A DNA stretch of 64,000 nucleotides from Lunatimonas sp. (GCF_020832325.1 NZ_JAFIEU010000038.1:62001-126000), one strand, 5' to 3'. Positions 53,789 to 64,000 are shown, counted from the stretch's first letter. A program made the numbers and translations. The notes: generated by a model not told the origin, from the sequence alone.

Positions 53789-56674
53789 TTATTCAGCCTC
53801 TGCATAAGCCTCTACAGGTACGCAGCTACAAACTAGATTTCTGTCCCCGTATGCGGAATCAATTCGACGTACGGATGGCCAGAATTTGTTTTCCCGTACA
53901 TAGGAGAGAGGGAAGGCTGCCTTTTCGCGGGAATAAGGGAATTCCCAAGCATCTGCAATAACCAGATCCGCCGTATGGGGTGCGTTTTTCAACACATTAT
54001 TTTCTTTGGATGCGACTCCGGACTCTACCTCGCGAATTTCTTCCCGAATAGCTATCATAGCTTCACAAAACCTATCGAGCTCCGCCAATGATTCGGATTC
54101 GGTGGGCTCTACCATGAGCGTTCCCGCTACAGGGAAGGAGACGGTGGGGGCATGGAAGCCATAGTCCATGAGACGTTTGGCGATATCCTCTACTTCCACG
54201 CCTACCTCTTTGAAACTGCGGCAGTCGAGGATCATTTCATGCGCAGCACGATTTTGTTTGCCTGTGTAAAGAATAGGATAATGGCTTTCCAGTCTGGACT
54301 TGATGTAGTTTGCGTTGAGTATGGCAATTTTGGTTGCCATGGTCAGCCCTTCCCCACCCATCATAGCGATGTAGGCATATGAAATAGGCAGGATACTCGC
54401 ACTGCCAAAGGGAGCGGCTGAAATAGCTGAAATGGCGTGGTCCCCACCGGTACTTACAAAGGTGTTTCCTGGCAGAAATGGCTTCAGGTGCTCCGCTACG
54501 CAAATAGGGCCCATACCTGGTCCGCCTCCACCATGGGGAATGCAAAATGTCTTGTGTAAGTTGAGGTGACAAACGTCTGCCCCGATGCGACCGGGACTGG
54601 TGAGGCCTACTTGCGCATTCATGTTGGCACCATCCATATATACCAAGCCCCCAAAGTCGTGGATCGTCTGGCAGATTTCCTGAATGGCTTCCTCAAAAAC
54701 TCCATGGGTAGATGGGTAGGTTACCATCAGGCCGGCTAGGTTGTCCTTGTTGGCAGCTGCTTTTTCCTGAAGTGCTTCCACGTCGATATTCCCGCGCTCG
54801 TCACAGGGTACCAATACTACCTTCATGCCCGCCATTACCGCGGAAGCAGGGTTGGTGCCGTGTGCAGAAGTGGGGATGAGTACCACATCTCTGTGGGCTT
54901 CGTTTCGGTGATGGTGATACGCACGGATGACCATTAGCCCTGCATATTCTCCTTGGGCACCGGAGTTGGGCTGTAGGGAGGTGTCCGCAAATCCTGTGAT
55001 TTCAGTAAGCCAGTTTCTCAGGTCATGAAACAACTCGTAGTATCCCGCTGCCTGATCTTGCGGTGCATAAGGGTGAATTTGTCCAAATTCCGGCCAAGTA
55101 ACTGGAATCATCTCTGAGGTGGCATTTAGCTTCATGGTGCAGGATCCCAGAGAGATCATGGAATGAACCAAAGATAAGTCCTTGGACTCTAGCTTTTTGA
55201 TGTAGCGAAGCATTTCATGCTCGGCATGGTATCGGTTGAACACTTCATGGGTAAGGAACTCACTTTGTCTTTGTAGTGACTTTGGAATGGGGGAAAGGAG
55301 CTCCGAGGGTTGCTCGAAAACACCCGCTTCTTCACCCTGAAGGCTTTTAGCAAAAACGGCTACCACTTCCTCCGCGTCTTGGAGCTCTTTCGTTTCATCA
55401 AAAGCAAGTAGGATGGCATCTTCCTCGTATCGGAAGTTCATTTTATGAGAAAGTGCAAATGTCCGCACTTTTTCCATCAAGGAAGGTTTTACCTGCACTT
55501 TGATGGTATCAAAATAGGCCTCATTGCTAAGCTCAAGCCCGAGCTTTCGCAATGCTTGATCGGTGAGGACTGCCAGACCGTGTACTTTGGAGGCAATTTC
55601 CCTGAGACCCTTGGGGCCATGGTACACCGCATACATTCCGGCCATTACAGCTAGGAGAACCTGTGCTGTGCAGATATTTGAAGTGGCTTTTTCCCTCTTG
55701 ATGTGTTGCTCTCGGGTCTGAAGGGCCATGCGATAAGCTTTCTTGCCGGCTTTGTCCACCGATACGCCAATGATTCTTCCGGGAATTTGACGCTTGAACA
55801 CATCTTTGGTAGCAAAGAAGGCTGCATGAGGACCTCCAAAGCCCATTGGTATACCGAAGCGTTGTGTGGTTCCTACTACCACATCGGCACCCATTTCACC
55901 GGGAGACTTCAATAAAGTAAGGCTCAGCAGGTCGGTTGCAAAGGCAGTCATTACATCCTGCTCTTTTGCACTGGCCACTAGTGACGAATAATCGATCACC
56001 TCTCCATCGGCATTCGGATATTGGACCATCACACCGTATAGATCAGGGTCCGTTAGATCCAGTTCAGAAAGAGGCGCTATGTGGAGATTGATACCCAAAG
56101 GCAACGCACGGGTAAGCAATAGATCTCTGGTATGCGCGTATACTTTTTCGTCTACAAAGTAGGTGTTGGCTGATTTTTTTGATCGTGGTTTGGATGCGTG
56201 GAGCATGGTCATTGCTTCTGCAGCTGCTGTTCCTTCGTCAAGAAGGGAGGCGTTGGCAAGTTCCATTCCGGTCAAATCAATGACCACTGTTTGAAAATTT
56301 ATCAGCGCTTCCAGTCTACCCTGAGCGATTTCTGCTTGGTAGGGCGTGTAAGCCGTGTACCATCCCGGGTTTTCCAAGATGTTGCGTTGAATCACCCCGG
56401 GGACTATGGTGTCGTAGTATCCCAGTCCAATAAACGACTTAAAGATCTTGTTCTTTTTCGCCAGTTTATGAAATTTCTTCAGAAATGCGTCTTCTGATAA
56501 CTCTGAAGGCAAATTGAGGGGGCGCTCCAGTTGAATATGCTTCGGAATGGTTTGATCAATAAGCTCTTCAAGGGAAGATGATCCGATTCGTTCCAACATT
56601 TTCTGGATTTCTTCCGTAGAAGGAGCAATGTGTCTGTGGCGGAATGTAGTGGATGGGTGGAGATTAATTTTCAT
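53789..56674 (-). CDS. gcvP: Glycine dehydrogenase (decarboxylating), P-protein
   Basis: This 961-residue protein is the full-length P-protein of the glycine cleavage system, which decarboxylates glycine and loads the aminomethyl group onto the H-protein. It has [18 protein letters not shown] at the start, [15 protein letters not shown], and the PLP site [20 protein letters not shown] (Lys near residue 706). A TACCTTTG element lies at 56733-56740. The other glycine cleavage genes are not in the window. Confidence 0.96.
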   Translation of the reverse strand: MKINLHPSTTFRHRHIAPSTEEIQKMLERIGSSSLEELIDQTIPKHIQLERPLNLPSELSEDAFLKKFHKLAKKNKIFKSFIGLGYYDTIVPGVIQRNILENPGWYTAYTPYQAEIAQGRLEALINFQTVVIDLTGMELANASLLDEGTAAAEAMTMLHASKPRSKKSANTYFVDEKVYAHTRDLLLTRALPLGINLHIAPLSELDLTDPDLYGVMVQYPNADGEVIDYSSLVASAKEQDVMTAFATDLLSLTLLKSPGEMGADVVVGTTQRFGIPMGFGGPHAAFFATKDVFKRQIPGRIIGVSVDKAGKKAYRMALQTREQHIKREKATSNICTAQVLLAVMAGMYAVYHGPKGLREIASKVHGLAVLTDQALRKLGLELSNEAYFDTIKVQVKPSLMEKVRTFALSHKMNFRYEEDAILLAFDETKELQDAEEVVAVFAKSLQGEEAGVFEQPSELLSPIPKSLQRQSEFLTHEVFNRYHAEHEMLRYIKKLESKDLSLVHSMISLGSCTMKLNATSEMIPVTWPEFGQIHPYAPQDQAAGYYELFHDLRNWLTEITGFADTSLQPNSGAQGEYAGLMVIRAYHHHRNEAHRDVVLIPTSAHGTNPASAVMAGMKVVLVPCDERGNIDVEALQEKAAANKDNLAGLMVTYPSTHGVFEEAIQEICQTIHDFGGLVYMDGANMNAQVGLTSPGRIGADVCHLNLHKTFCIPHGGGGPGMGPICVAEHLKPFLPGNTFVSTGGDHAISAISAAPFGSASILPISYAYIAMMGGEGLTMATKIAILNANYIKSRLESHYPILYTGKQNRAAHEMILDCRSFKEVGVEVEDIAKRLMDYGFHAPTVSFPVAGTLMVEPTESESLAELDRFCEAMIAIREEIREVESGVASKENNVLKNAPHTADLVIADAWEFPYSREKAAFPLSYVRENKFWPSVRRIDSAYGDRNLVCSCVPVEAYAEAE

Positions 56675-56732
56675 AGAAGCGGAAAATATGATTAGTTTTG
56701 ACGGCTGTCAGCTTGATTTCCTAATGAAGGCA

Positions 56733-56740
56733 CAAAGGTA
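56733..56740 (-). promoter_or_regulatory. Candidate promoter of gcvP (TACCTTTG)
   Basis: This is an exact TAnnTTTG on the minus strand, about 60 bases before the gcvP ATG. No clear -33 box was seen at the usual distance. Confidence 0.4.
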
Positions 56741-56799
56741 TGAATAAATTGTTGTAAAGATTGTGTTCAAAATCAATATCGTAATTGTTTTGATTTATA

Positions 56800-56807
56800 T
56801 AATTTTG
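56800..56807 (+). promoter_or_regulatory. Candidate promoter of the M28 peptidase (TAATTTTG)
   Basis: This is an exact TAnnTTTG about 70 bases before the ATG at 56877, divergent from the gcvP element. Confidence 0.4.
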
Positions 56808-56876
56808 CAGCCTCAATTGTTCAAAAAGTAAGTTTAAAACCTTGAAATAGGTTCCAATTTAAACCTCAAATTCGTA

Positions 56877-58376
56877 ATGGTTAGTAAAAAGTGTGTTTTT
56901 GGGTGTGTGATCGCCCTGTTTATGTCATTGAGCGCTCAGGCGCAATTAGCAGACCCTGTGAAGTATGCCGGCACGATTCAGGTGGCGGATTTGGAAAGAC
57001 ATTTGACCTACTTGGCGTCGGATGAATTGGAAGGTAGAGATACTGGTGAAAAAGGGCAAAAGCTTGCTGCAGAATACCTCAGGAAGTTTTACCAGTCTTT
57101 GGGCTTACAGGGTCCAGTGAACGGGGATTATTTCCAGAAATTTCAGCTTTCAAGCATCCTGTGGACTGAGGTGAATCTTCAGATAGGTAGGAAGAAGTTG
57201 ACTGAGAATGTGGATTTCGTCTTCATGGGAGACGGAGATATGAAAAAGGCAGCCAAGGCCGACCTGGTCTTTTTGGGCATTGCCACCGATGAAAACCTCG
57301 CCAAAGTGGACGTCAACGGTAAATTGGTCGGATTGTGGGCAATTGGAGAGCGTGCGGGCAGCTTTGCGGATAAGATCATGAGCAAAGGAGCAGCTGGTAT
57401 CGTAGTGGTGACCATGGAGGGGCAGGCTAATTTTGACCGAATGGCAAATCGGTTTAAATCCCTTGCAGGAAGAGGCAGGCTGGGTTTTGATAAGCCAACA
57501 GAGCAAAGGCCTATCTTTATGGTGAGCTCTGAAAAGATGGCAGAGATTTTCGAAACCCCTGTGGAGGAACTGAAAGAGGCTGCCAAGGGCAATCCCGAAT
57601 CCATCAAAGCCCAAAAGGCTACCTACCGCGTAACCAAAAAGAAAAACTGGGTGGACACTGAAAATGTGATGGCATTCATTGAAGGAACTGACAAGAAAGA
57701 GGAAGTATTGGTGATATCCTCTCACTACGATCATGTGGGCATAAACAGTGATGGACAAATCAACAATGGAGCCGATGATGATGGATCTGGAACGGTCAGT
57801 GTCATGGAAATAGCAGAGGCATTTGCGCTTGCTGCAAAAGACGGATTCAAACCCCGCCGATCTGTACTGTTTCTCAATGTGACCGGCGAAGAAAAAGGGC
57901 TACTTGGGTCTGAGTACTATGCGGAAAACCCGATTTTTCCTCTGGAAAATACGGTAAACAACCTGAACATCGACATGGTAGGTAGGATAGATTATGAATA
58001 CGAGGGCAAGGAAAACCAAGATTATGTCTATGTAATTGGATCGGAGATGCTTTCCTCCCAGCTCAAAGTCATCAGTGAATACAATAATATTACTTATTCA
58101 AATCTTATCTTGGACTACCGCTATGATGCGGAAGACGATCCAAACCGGTTTTACTACCGCTCGGATCACTATAACTTTGCCAAACACAATATCCCGGTAA
58201 TATTCTATTTCAATGGGGTGCACGACGATTACCACCAGCCTACCGACACAGTGGATAAGATTGAGTTTGAACTGATGGAAAAACGGGCAAGATTGATCTT
58301 TCACACCGCATGGGACTTGGCAAACCGTGAGCATAGAACACCAGTGGACCGTGTAAATACACGTACAGATCGCTAA
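56877..58376 (+). CDS. Secreted M28-family zinc aminopeptidase
   Basis: This 499-residue protein has a signal peptide (GCVIALFMSLSAQAQLA), a protease-associated-type insertion, and the M28 metal-site motifs SSHYDHVGIN, NGADDDGSGTVSVMEIA, GEEKGLLGSEYY and FNGVHDDYHQPTDTVD. It removes amino acids from peptides in the periplasm or outside the cell. A strong terminator follows. Confidence 0.9.
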   Translation: MVSKKCVFGCVIALFMSLSAQAQLADPVKYAGTIQVADLERHLTYLASDELEGRDTGEKGQKLAAEYLRKFYQSLGLQGPVNGDYFQKFQLSSILWTEVNLQIGRKKLTENVDFVFMGDGDMKKAAKADLVFLGIATDENLAKVDVNGKLVGLWAIGERAGSFADKIMSKGAAGIVVVTMEGQANFDRMANRFKSLAGRGRLGFDKPTEQRPIFMVSSEKMAEIFETPVEELKEAAKGNPESIKAQKATYRVTKKKNWVDTENVMAFIEGTDKKEEVLVISSHYDHVGINSDGQINNGADDDGSGTVSVMEIAEAFALAAKDGFKPRRSVLFLNVTGEEKGLLGSEYYAENPIFPLENTVNNLNIDMVGRIDYEYEGKENQDYVYVIGSEMLSSQLKVISEYNNITYSNLILDYRYDAEDDPNRFYYRSDHYNFAKHNIPVIFYFNGVHDDYHQPTDTVDKIEFELMEKRARLIFHTAWDLANREHRTPVDRVNTRTDR

Positions 58377-58397
58377 AGACCGAATTTTTATCAAAAT

Positions 58398-58437
58398 GCC
58401 CCGACCGACTCAGCATCCCTGACGGCCGGGGCTTTTT
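58398..58437 (+). terminator. Terminator after the M28 peptidase
   Basis: GCCCCGACCG at 58398 pairs with CGGCCGGGGC ending at 58432 (one mismatch), followed by a T-run on the plus strand. Confidence 0.85.
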
Positions 58438-58500
58438 GTTTTTGGGGAATGTTTTTTTCATTATATTTATCCATTGATAAACCGATACCCTATATTGATT

Positions 58501-59115
58501 ATGAGCAAAGAGTCCTTTCCATCTTCCGCATTCCGCGTATTTATACCCCTGTTTATAGTTTTTGGCGTTCATTCAGCCTGTGCCCAGACGGCACAGGATA
58601 GGGCTGTGCAGATCAAAACGGCCGTTATGGCGGCACCCGAAGGTACCCGTGAGGGAGCCAAGGTGTATGGGTATGATGCGAATGGCAAATTCGTGACACT
58701 TAGAAATGGTTCAAATGAAATGATTTGTATTGCGGATGATCCCTCCGCAAGTGGCTTTAGTGTTTCCTGTTACCACCGAGACCTCGAACCCTTTATGGCA
58801 AGGGGCAGGGAGCTGAAAGATCAGGGGAAAAGCTTTAAGGAGATTTTTGATATCCGAGAGGAAGAGGTGAAGTCCGGCAAACTGAAAATGCCGAAGGACG
58901 GGGCCACCCTCTATGTGCTTACGGCGTCTGCGGAGGATTTTGACACTTCGTCCGGAGAGGTGAAAAACCCCTACCTGAGGTACGTCGTTTATATCCCTTG
59001 GGCCACGCAGGAAAGCACCGGCCTACCGCTCAGTCCGGAGTCTCCGGGTATGCCTTGGATCATGGATCCCGGCACGCACCGGGCACATATCATGATCAAT
59101 CCCCCGAAGAATTAG
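58501..59115 (+). CDS. Uncharacterised secreted protein
   Basis: This 204-residue protein, starting at the ATG at 58501 (a TTG at 58474 is unlikely), has a signal peptide (VFIPLFIVFGVHSACAQTA). The soluble body has an unusual SFSVSCYHRDLEPF-like segment and a final GMPWIMDPGTHRAHIMI. No family recognised and no clear partner genes. Confidence 0.5.
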   Translation: MSKESFPSSAFRVFIPLFIVFGVHSACAQTAQDRAVQIKTAVMAAPEGTREGAKVYGYDANGKFVTLRNGSNEMICIADDPSASGFSVSCYHRDLEPFMARGRELKDQGKSFKEIFDIREEEVKSGKLKMPKDGATLYVLTASAEDFDTSSGEVKNPYLRYVVYIPWATQESTGLPLSPESPGMPWIMDPGTHRAHIMINPPKN

Positions 59116-59833
59116 GAGCGAGCTTCCAGTTTCGATAATAAAAGTGTTCCAAGTGGCGGGCATTTGGTTTCTAGTAGGGTATTTCGTAGGCCATTGCAGA
59201 TGGCATAAATGGATTTACGACTGCAAAGCAGGTTAGAAATAGTAGGATGTAGCGGATTCTAGACCCAGCTGGGGCATTCCTAGGATACCGATTATCAGTG
59301 ATGTTGAAAGTCCTGTTGCTGGCCTAAAATACATACAATCCTAATATTCGATTTGGAGTGCAAATAAAAAATGCTGTGGGATTTCTAGTTATACCGTTTA
59401 AGGTGTGCGTAAAATTCTGATGCGTCTCGCCCGATATCCGGGCTAGTAGCGGTTTTTTCTAGGCAGTTGGATAAACGAGGGTTTGTTTTTCACTCCATTT
59501 CCCTAAGGAGTAATCAGCAATAGCGTCCAAATCATCGTCTGCCTTTACAGATAAAACGTAATTATGCTGCAAATTTAACGCCCTTTCGGTGCAGTCCTAA
59601 GATAGCGGAAAAATATAGATGTGTTGGAGCGATCCAATTCTTTTGGCTACATCCCATCGTTTTTGGGAAAGGTAGAGCGGAGGAGGATTCGACCCCGGGT
59701 GGGTCGTGCCGGCCGGGTAGTACCGCCACGAAATTGAAATCGGCAGCTTTTTTTACACAAAGGAGGTAGAAAGGTTTTTTTGGATTGCGATTATTTTTGC
59801 TTTCCACTAACAAATGCGGGATTTGGATTTTTG
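59116..59833. other. Gene-poor stretch between the secreted protein and the OmpA gene
   Basis: About 700 bases contain only a ParE-like relic (59459-59572) and a small GCCCG/CGGGC hairpin at 59429-59443. An open frame on the minus strand at 59562-59813 has no recognisable family and is not called. Confidence 0.5.
59459..59572 (-). pseudogene. Relic of a ParE-type toxin
   Basis: The minus strand reads NYVLSVKADDDLDAIADYS, then LGKWSEKQTLVY and a stop soon after. This matches the start of ParE/RelE-type toxins (YxLSxxAxxDLxxIxxY, then W followed by QAxxY). Only the first 35 or so of about 100 residues are left, there is no ATG start, and no antitoxin partner is visible. Confidence 0.6.
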
Positions 59834-60661
59834 CTATTTTACTACCAGCTCTACCCTTCGGTTTTTCTGTTTTTCGGCGTCCGTACGGTTGTGGCTGATG
59901 GGAGAGACGGGGCCTACACCGATGGCCTCCAGTTGGTGGGTGGGTATTCCTGCTTTTTTGGTTAGATGGTCGACTACGGCAGTCGCGCGTTTTTTGGAAA
60001 GGTCCAGATTATGGGCAAAGGTACCCGTATTATCCGTGTGCCCTACCACATACACATTTACCGAGGGATTTGCCAGTAGAAAGCGGGCAATTTCTTCCAG
60101 TGTTTCGGATGATTCTTGTTTTATTTCTGCTTTATCGCTGTCAAATAGAATACCATAGAAGATAGCCCGACCAGCGTCTAGCAATTCCTGTTTGATTTCT
60201 TCTGCGGATAGGATTATGGACTGATCCATGGCTTCTTCCCGCACGGATTCTACCCGGTAGGTACCGCTATTGTCTGAAGAAACCCGGGTCCACCAGGTTT
60301 GTCCCGATACCTTCACGGACAGGTACACCTCACCTCTACTCTCATATAGGGCGGATCCTCCTTTGGAAATTACAGCATTTTTGTAGTTTTCTATTATCTC
60401 TGCAGCGGAGGGTCTTTTTTCAAATTCACCTTGAAACTCAAACCAACTGTCAATAAAATATCCACTCTTTGTCACGTCTTCCAACGATCCGTCGGATGAG
60501 GTCATTTTGACTTTTAGCCGATTAAAGGCATTTTCTTCACAGAAACTGACCTTGTGGTTTGGCAGGTGGTTGAATAGCGGATGTCGATCACAGGCGAATG
60601 CTCTACACGATGCACCGATTGAAATGAAAAGTACCAGGTAGTGAATAAATAAAGTCTTCAT
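59834..60661 (-). CDS. OmpA-family outer-membrane protein
   Basis: This 275-residue protein has a signal peptide (FIHYLVLFISIGASCRAFA) and an N-terminal domain of unknown type. It ends in a C-terminal OmpA domain with GILFDSDKAEIKQES, VVGHTDNTGTFAHNLDLSKK and NRRVELVVK, which binds peptidoglycan. It probably links the outer membrane to the cell wall. Confidence 0.88.
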   Translation of the reverse strand: MKTLFIHYLVLFISIGASCRAFACDRHPLFNHLPNHKVSFCEENAFNRLKVKMTSSDGSLEDVTKSGYFIDSWFEFQGEFEKRPSAAEIIENYKNAVISKGGSALYESRGEVYLSVKVSGQTWWTRVSSDNSGTYRVESVREEAMDQSIILSAEEIKQELLDAGRAIFYGILFDSDKAEIKQESSETLEEIARFLLANPSVNVYVVGHTDNTGTFAHNLDLSKKRATAVVDHLTKKAGIPTHQLEAIGVGPVSPISHNRTDAEKQKNRRVELVVK

Positions 60662-60861
60662 AGGGAGGTTTTTTTATCTACGAATAGCAAAAATAGTATA
60701 ACTTCATGGTATAGTAATTATGTATAGGCATCTAAAAGGTACATTTTATTCGTATTTGAGGGTAATTTCTTACTAGGTTCAGATGCCTGTCTGCAGCAAG
60801 GTTCAAGCATCGAATCGCTACATCAAGGAAGGGATTGGTGATTCCACTGCCTAAATTGACG

Positions 60862-60869
60862 TATCTTTG
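60862..60869 (+). promoter_or_regulatory. Promoter of the radical SAM gene (TATCTTTG)
   Basis: This is an exact TAnnTTTG about 25 bases before the ATG at 60894. The upstream TTG at 60867 lies inside it and is not the start. Confidence 0.55.
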
Positions 60870-60893
60870 TCTCCTATTTCACGTGTCGTTGCC

Positions 60894-63098
60894 ATGTCCA
60901 GAGAACTTCTACTTATCACACCCCCATTCACCCAGCTCAATACCCCTTATCCGGCTACTGCTTATATCAAAGGGTTTTTGGCTACCAAAAACATATCCTC
61001 ATTTCAGATGGATTTGGGGATTGAGGTTACTTTGGAGTTGTTTACCGCACGGTCTTTCGCACGCATATTTGAATTGGCAGAGGGAATGGAGGGCTTGAGT
61101 GATAATTCGCGGCGGATTTTGGCACTCAAAAAAGAATATCTCGGTCCACTGAATCAGGTAATCGGGTTTTTGCAGGGTAAGAACCTATCTTTTGCAAGGC
61201 AGGTTTGTAGTATGGACTATCTGCCTAGAGCCTCCCGGTTTGATCAATTGGATGACCTGGATTGGGCATTTGGGCACATGGGTATGGTGGATAAAGCCAA
61301 GCATTTAGCTACCCTGTATCTGGAGGATCTTTCCGATTTTATCGTTGAGTGTGTGGATCCGCATTTTGGCTTCAGCCGGTACGCAGAAGTTCTTGGGCAG
61401 AGTGCCAACCAATTTGACGAATTGTACGCAACACTACAGGAGCCACCTACCTTTGTAGATGCGATTGCCCTGGGCATTTTGGAAAAGCGGATAGCGGAGG
61501 TAGACCCAAAAATGGTGTGTTTTTCTGTTCCTTTTCCAGGTAATCTTTACAGTGCCTTTCGATGTGCAGGCTGGATAAAGGAGCATTTTCCGCATTTGGT
61601 TACCTGTATGGGCGGAGGATTTCCCAATACGGAGCTTCGTTCGCTGAAGGATTCTCGGGTTTTTCAGTTCTTTGATTTTATCACGCTGGATGATGGGGAG
61701 AGGCCCATTGAGTTGCTGGCCAATCACGTGCTGGCGACGGAAGGCTCCAAAACCTCCCTACCATTGCTCAAGCGAACCTACATGCTTAACGATGGGCAGG
61801 TTTTTTACAACAACACTTCTACACTTCCAGATTATCGGCAGTCCGAAGTGGGTACTCCAGATTACAGCGATCTTCGGTTAAATGAGTACATTTCTGTGAT
61901 TGAAATTGCCAATCCCATGCATAGTCTTTGGAGCGACGGGAGGTGGAACAAGCTCACCATGGCCCATGGGTGTTATTGGGGAAAATGTACCTTTTGCGAC
62001 GTTTCGTTGGACTACATTAAAGTATACGAGCCTGTAGCGGCAAGGATGTTAGTGGATCGAATGCAGATTCTTGTGGAGCAAACAGGAACCACTGGCTTTC
62101 ATTTTGTCGATGAAGCAGCGCCGCCGGCGTTGATGCGGGAATTGGCGCTGGAGATCATTCGGAGAGGGCTTCAAGTGACTTGGTGGACGAATATCCGTTT
62201 TGAGAAGCGATTCACCCGAGACCTTTGCCGTTTGCTGAAGCATTCAGGTTGTATCGCTGTTTCGGGAGGCCTCGAGGTTGCTTCGGACCGCTTGCTGGCG
62301 TTGATCGACAAGGGAGTTACGGTAGAGCAAGTGGCCCGTGTTACGCGAAATTTCACCGAGTCGGGCATCATGGTTCATGCCTACCTGATGTATGGATACC
62401 CTACACAAACGGTTCAAGAAACCATTGACAGCATGGAAATGGTCCGCCAACTTTTTGAGGAAGGGGTGTTACAGTCCGGCTTTTGGCATCGTTTTGCCCT
62501 AACAGCCCATAGTCCCATTGGGCTAAACCCAGAGGCGTTTCAGGTCATTCCTGAACGGGCAGAAGTGACTTTTGCGGACAACGAGGTGCCGTTTCGGGAT
62601 AAGACAGGGGTAGACCATGCCCGATTTAGTTTTGGTCTAAAAAAATCTCTGTTCAATTTTATGCACGGGATAGGCTTTGAAATGCCTCTTCAAGACTGGT
62701 TTGACTTCAAGGTACCCAAAACGCGTGTGCCCCTAGATTTTATAGCCACCTGCCTGGAGGCAGACGACGCCTATCAGATCAATCCGTTGGGTAGGCTAAT
62801 CTGGCTCGGAAGTCATCCGGAAGTTCAGGAGCACGTCAAAACGAAAAAGGGACGTCGCAGGGAAATGTCCGAGTGGACGATTCATACTTCGGGCGATACA
62901 TGGACCATTGCTCTAGACCGGGAAATAGGGGGGTGGATGCAGGATTTTTTGGAGCGAATTCGGCCGGGTGCAGGACCTTTGATCACCTGGAAGTCCACAA
63001 AGGCAGAGTTTGAAGAGTTGGGGTTTGGAGACTTCGAACCATTTTGGGCCTCAAAGGCTGTAACAGTCTTGCGAAAAGCAGGATTACTAGTGGTCTGA
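60894..63098 (+). CDS. B12-binding radical SAM protein
   Basis: This 734-residue protein, starting at the ATG at 60894, has an N-terminal B12-binding-type domain (RELLLITPPFTQLNTPYPAT, CMGGGFPNTELR) and a radical SAM core. The iron-sulfur motif reads HGCYWGKCTFCDVS, which is CX4CX2C rather than the standard CX3CX2C. Members of this class methylate or rearrange substrates; the neighbours give no substrate. Confidence 0.85.
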   Translation: MSRELLLITPPFTQLNTPYPATAYIKGFLATKNISSFQMDLGIEVTLELFTARSFARIFELAEGMEGLSDNSRRILALKKEYLGPLNQVIGFLQGKNLSFARQVCSMDYLPRASRFDQLDDLDWAFGHMGMVDKAKHLATLYLEDLSDFIVECVDPHFGFSRYAEVLGQSANQFDELYATLQEPPTFVDAIALGILEKRIAEVDPKMVCFSVPFPGNLYSAFRCAGWIKEHFPHLVTCMGGGFPNTELRSLKDSRVFQFFDFITLDDGERPIELLANHVLATEGSKTSLPLLKRTYMLNDGQVFYNNTSTLPDYRQSEVGTPDYSDLRLNEYISVIEIANPMHSLWSDGRWNKLTMAHGCYWGKCTFCDVSLDYIKVYEPVAARMLVDRMQILVEQTGTTGFHFVDEAAPPALMRELALEIIRRGLQVTWWTNIRFEKRFTRDLCRLLKHSGCIAVSGGLEVASDRLLALIDKGVTVEQVARVTRNFTESGIMVHAYLMYGYPTQTVQETIDSMEMVRQLFEEGVLQSGFWHRFALTAHSPIGLNPEAFQVIPERAEVTFADNEVPFRDKTGVDHARFSFGLKKSLFNFMHGIGFEMPLQDWFDFKVPKTRVPLDFIATCLEADDAYQINPLGRLIWLGSHPEVQEHVKTKKGRRREMSEWTIHTSGDTWTIALDREIGGWMQDFLERIRPGAGPLITWKSTKAEFEELGFGDFEPFWASKAVTVLRKAGLLVV

Positions 63099-63117
63099 CT
63101 TTACACAAACAGGTGGT

Positions 63118-64000
63118 CTATTTGTTTTTGTATTTGGATTGTGTTTTAAGCTGGCTGCGGTTTTTTTTCGCTTTGGAATGCTTATTTCCTTTTTTCTTTT
63201 CTACAGGCTTAAACGGATTCGAGCCTGGTTTCCCTTTTTTGTCGTGAAAAGCACCTTTAAACTCCGGGTTTTCCCTTCGTTTTTGCAGATCGATCTCTCT
63301 TTCATATTCCTGCTTTTCCACAAAGGGGGTAGGCGGGACTTCTACACCTTCGGGAAGGCTGAGTTCTAAAACTTGCATTCGGATAATGCCTTCAATTTTT
63401 TCGAAATGATACGCTTCTGCCGGATTGACAAAAGTAATCGCTTCCCCGTCTTTTTCAGCCCGGCCTGTTCGCCCGATTCGGTGTACATAGTCATCGTAGA
63501 TAAGCGGCACATCGAAGTTGATTACATGGCTCACTTCGGTGATGTCAAGGCCTCTTGCAGCCACATCGGTTGCTACTAGAATGCGAATATCTCCTGCTTT
63601 GAATAAATCCATGGAATGGATTCGGGTGTTTTGCCCCTTGTTGGCATGAATCACTTTTACTTCACCCAGATCTCTACGGCCTAGGTAATTGGAGACTGCC
63701 TCGGCATTTTTTCTGGATTTGGTAAACACAATCACCCGTTTGAGTTCTTGCTGGCGAAGCAAAAATTCCAGTAGGTGTATTTTGGTTTTTAAATTTGGTA
63801 CCGCGTACTTAATCTGTCGAATGGTTTCTGCTGTGGTGGCCTGGGGGGTTATCTCTACCCTTTCCGGGAATTCAAGAAACTCCTGTGATAACACCTCTAC
63901 TCTGCCACTGAAGGTAGCAGAGAACAACATGTTTTGGCGTTTCACGGGGATTACCTCTAAAATCGCCCGGATCTGAGGCATAAATCCCATATCCAACATC
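63118..64000 (-). CDS. DEAD-box RNA helicase, C-terminal part (cut by window edge)
   Basis: The open frame reaches the right edge. The visible 293 residues hold the end of the DEAD domain (MLDMGFMPQIRAI) and the helicase C domain (RVIVFTKSRKNAEAVSNYL, LVATDVAARGLDITEVSHVI, HRIGRTGRAEKDGEAITF). A highly basic tail (KGNKHSKAKKNRSQLKTQSK) probably binds RNA. It resembles RhlE-type helicases used in ribosome assembly and cold adaptation. Confidence 0.92.
   Translation of the reverse strand, partial: MLDMGFMPQIRAILEVIPVKRQNMLFSATFSGRVEVLSQEFLEFPERVEITPQATTAETIRQIKYAVPNLKTKIHLLEFLLRQQELKRVIVFTKSRKNAEAVSNYLGRRDLGEVKVIHANKGQNTRIHSMDLFKAGDIRILVATDVAARGLDITEVSHVINFDVPLIYDDYVHRIGRTGRAEKDGEAITFVNPAEAYHFEKIEGIIRMQVLELSLPEGVEVPPTPFVEKQEYEREIDLQKRRENPEFKGAFHDKKGKPGSNPFKPVEKKKGNKHSKAKKNRSQLKTQSKYKNK

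Noticed and set aside
59562-59813. Minus-strand open frame of 83 codons
   Set aside because: No recognisable family and no conserved features; it lies in a gene-poor stretch beside the ParE relic.

Overview
The window comes from a Bacteroidota chromosome, most likely an aerobic Cytophagales (Cyclobacteriaceae-like) bacterium. The evidence is a SusC/SusD pair, a Na+-NQR subunit, type IX secretion C-terminal sorting-domain sequences, a DUF4834-like protein, a CarB without its C-terminal regulatory domain, and several upstream sequences matching the Bacteroidota -7 element TAnnTTTG. No tRNA, rRNA or CRISPR array was found.

Layout. (1) 1-4300: sialidase/glycosidase-type secreted proteins and two small lipocalin-like lipoproteins, mixed with decayed gene tails: a deleted sialidase copy, two T9SS sorting-domain relics, a lipocalin tail and a second glycosidase tail. 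(2) 4380-9706: a secreted ceramidase-fold/DUF1080 fusion, overlapped by a very large PVC-type dehydrogenase/cytochrome c lipoprotein. (3) 9759-30811: a catabolic island of about 20 kb headed by a divergent AraC regulator. Its first block (11041-22506) has two 3-hydroxyacyl-CoA-dehydrogenase-like proteins, a class III aminotransferase, a PhyH dioxygenase, a lipoprotein-SSS symporter fusion, two sialidase-fold proteins and an amidohydrolase-aminotransferase fusion. A GxxExxY gene embedded in hairpin repeats splits the island at 22485-23500. The second block (23561-30811) has an HpcH/HpaI aldolase, an aldo/keto reductase, a Gfo/Idh/MocA protein, two SDRs, RidA, an M19 dipeptidase and a second ceramidase-fold protein.

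(4) 30940-48363: mostly housekeeping. This includes a SprT-like protease, a MurNAc salvage operon (cytochrome-b5-like, MurK-like kinase, MurQ), an arginase-fold protein, a lone nqrF, accD, an MscS channel, CstA, an exostosin-like glycosyltransferase, outer-membrane proteins, a metalloprotease lipoprotein and carB. (5) 48505-64000: a phosphoesterase, SusD/SusC, gcvP, an M28 peptidase, a secreted protein, a ParE toxin relic, an OmpA protein, a B12-binding radical SAM protein and the C-terminal part of a DEAD-box helicase cut by the window edge.

My reading of the island is that it imports and breaks down an amide-linked amino compound: hydrolysis, uptake, hydroxylation, oxidation, transamination and aldol cleavage, with RidA clearing imines. 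I do not recognise it as any described pathway. In two of its tandem dehydrogenase pairs, one member has lost a catalytic residue.
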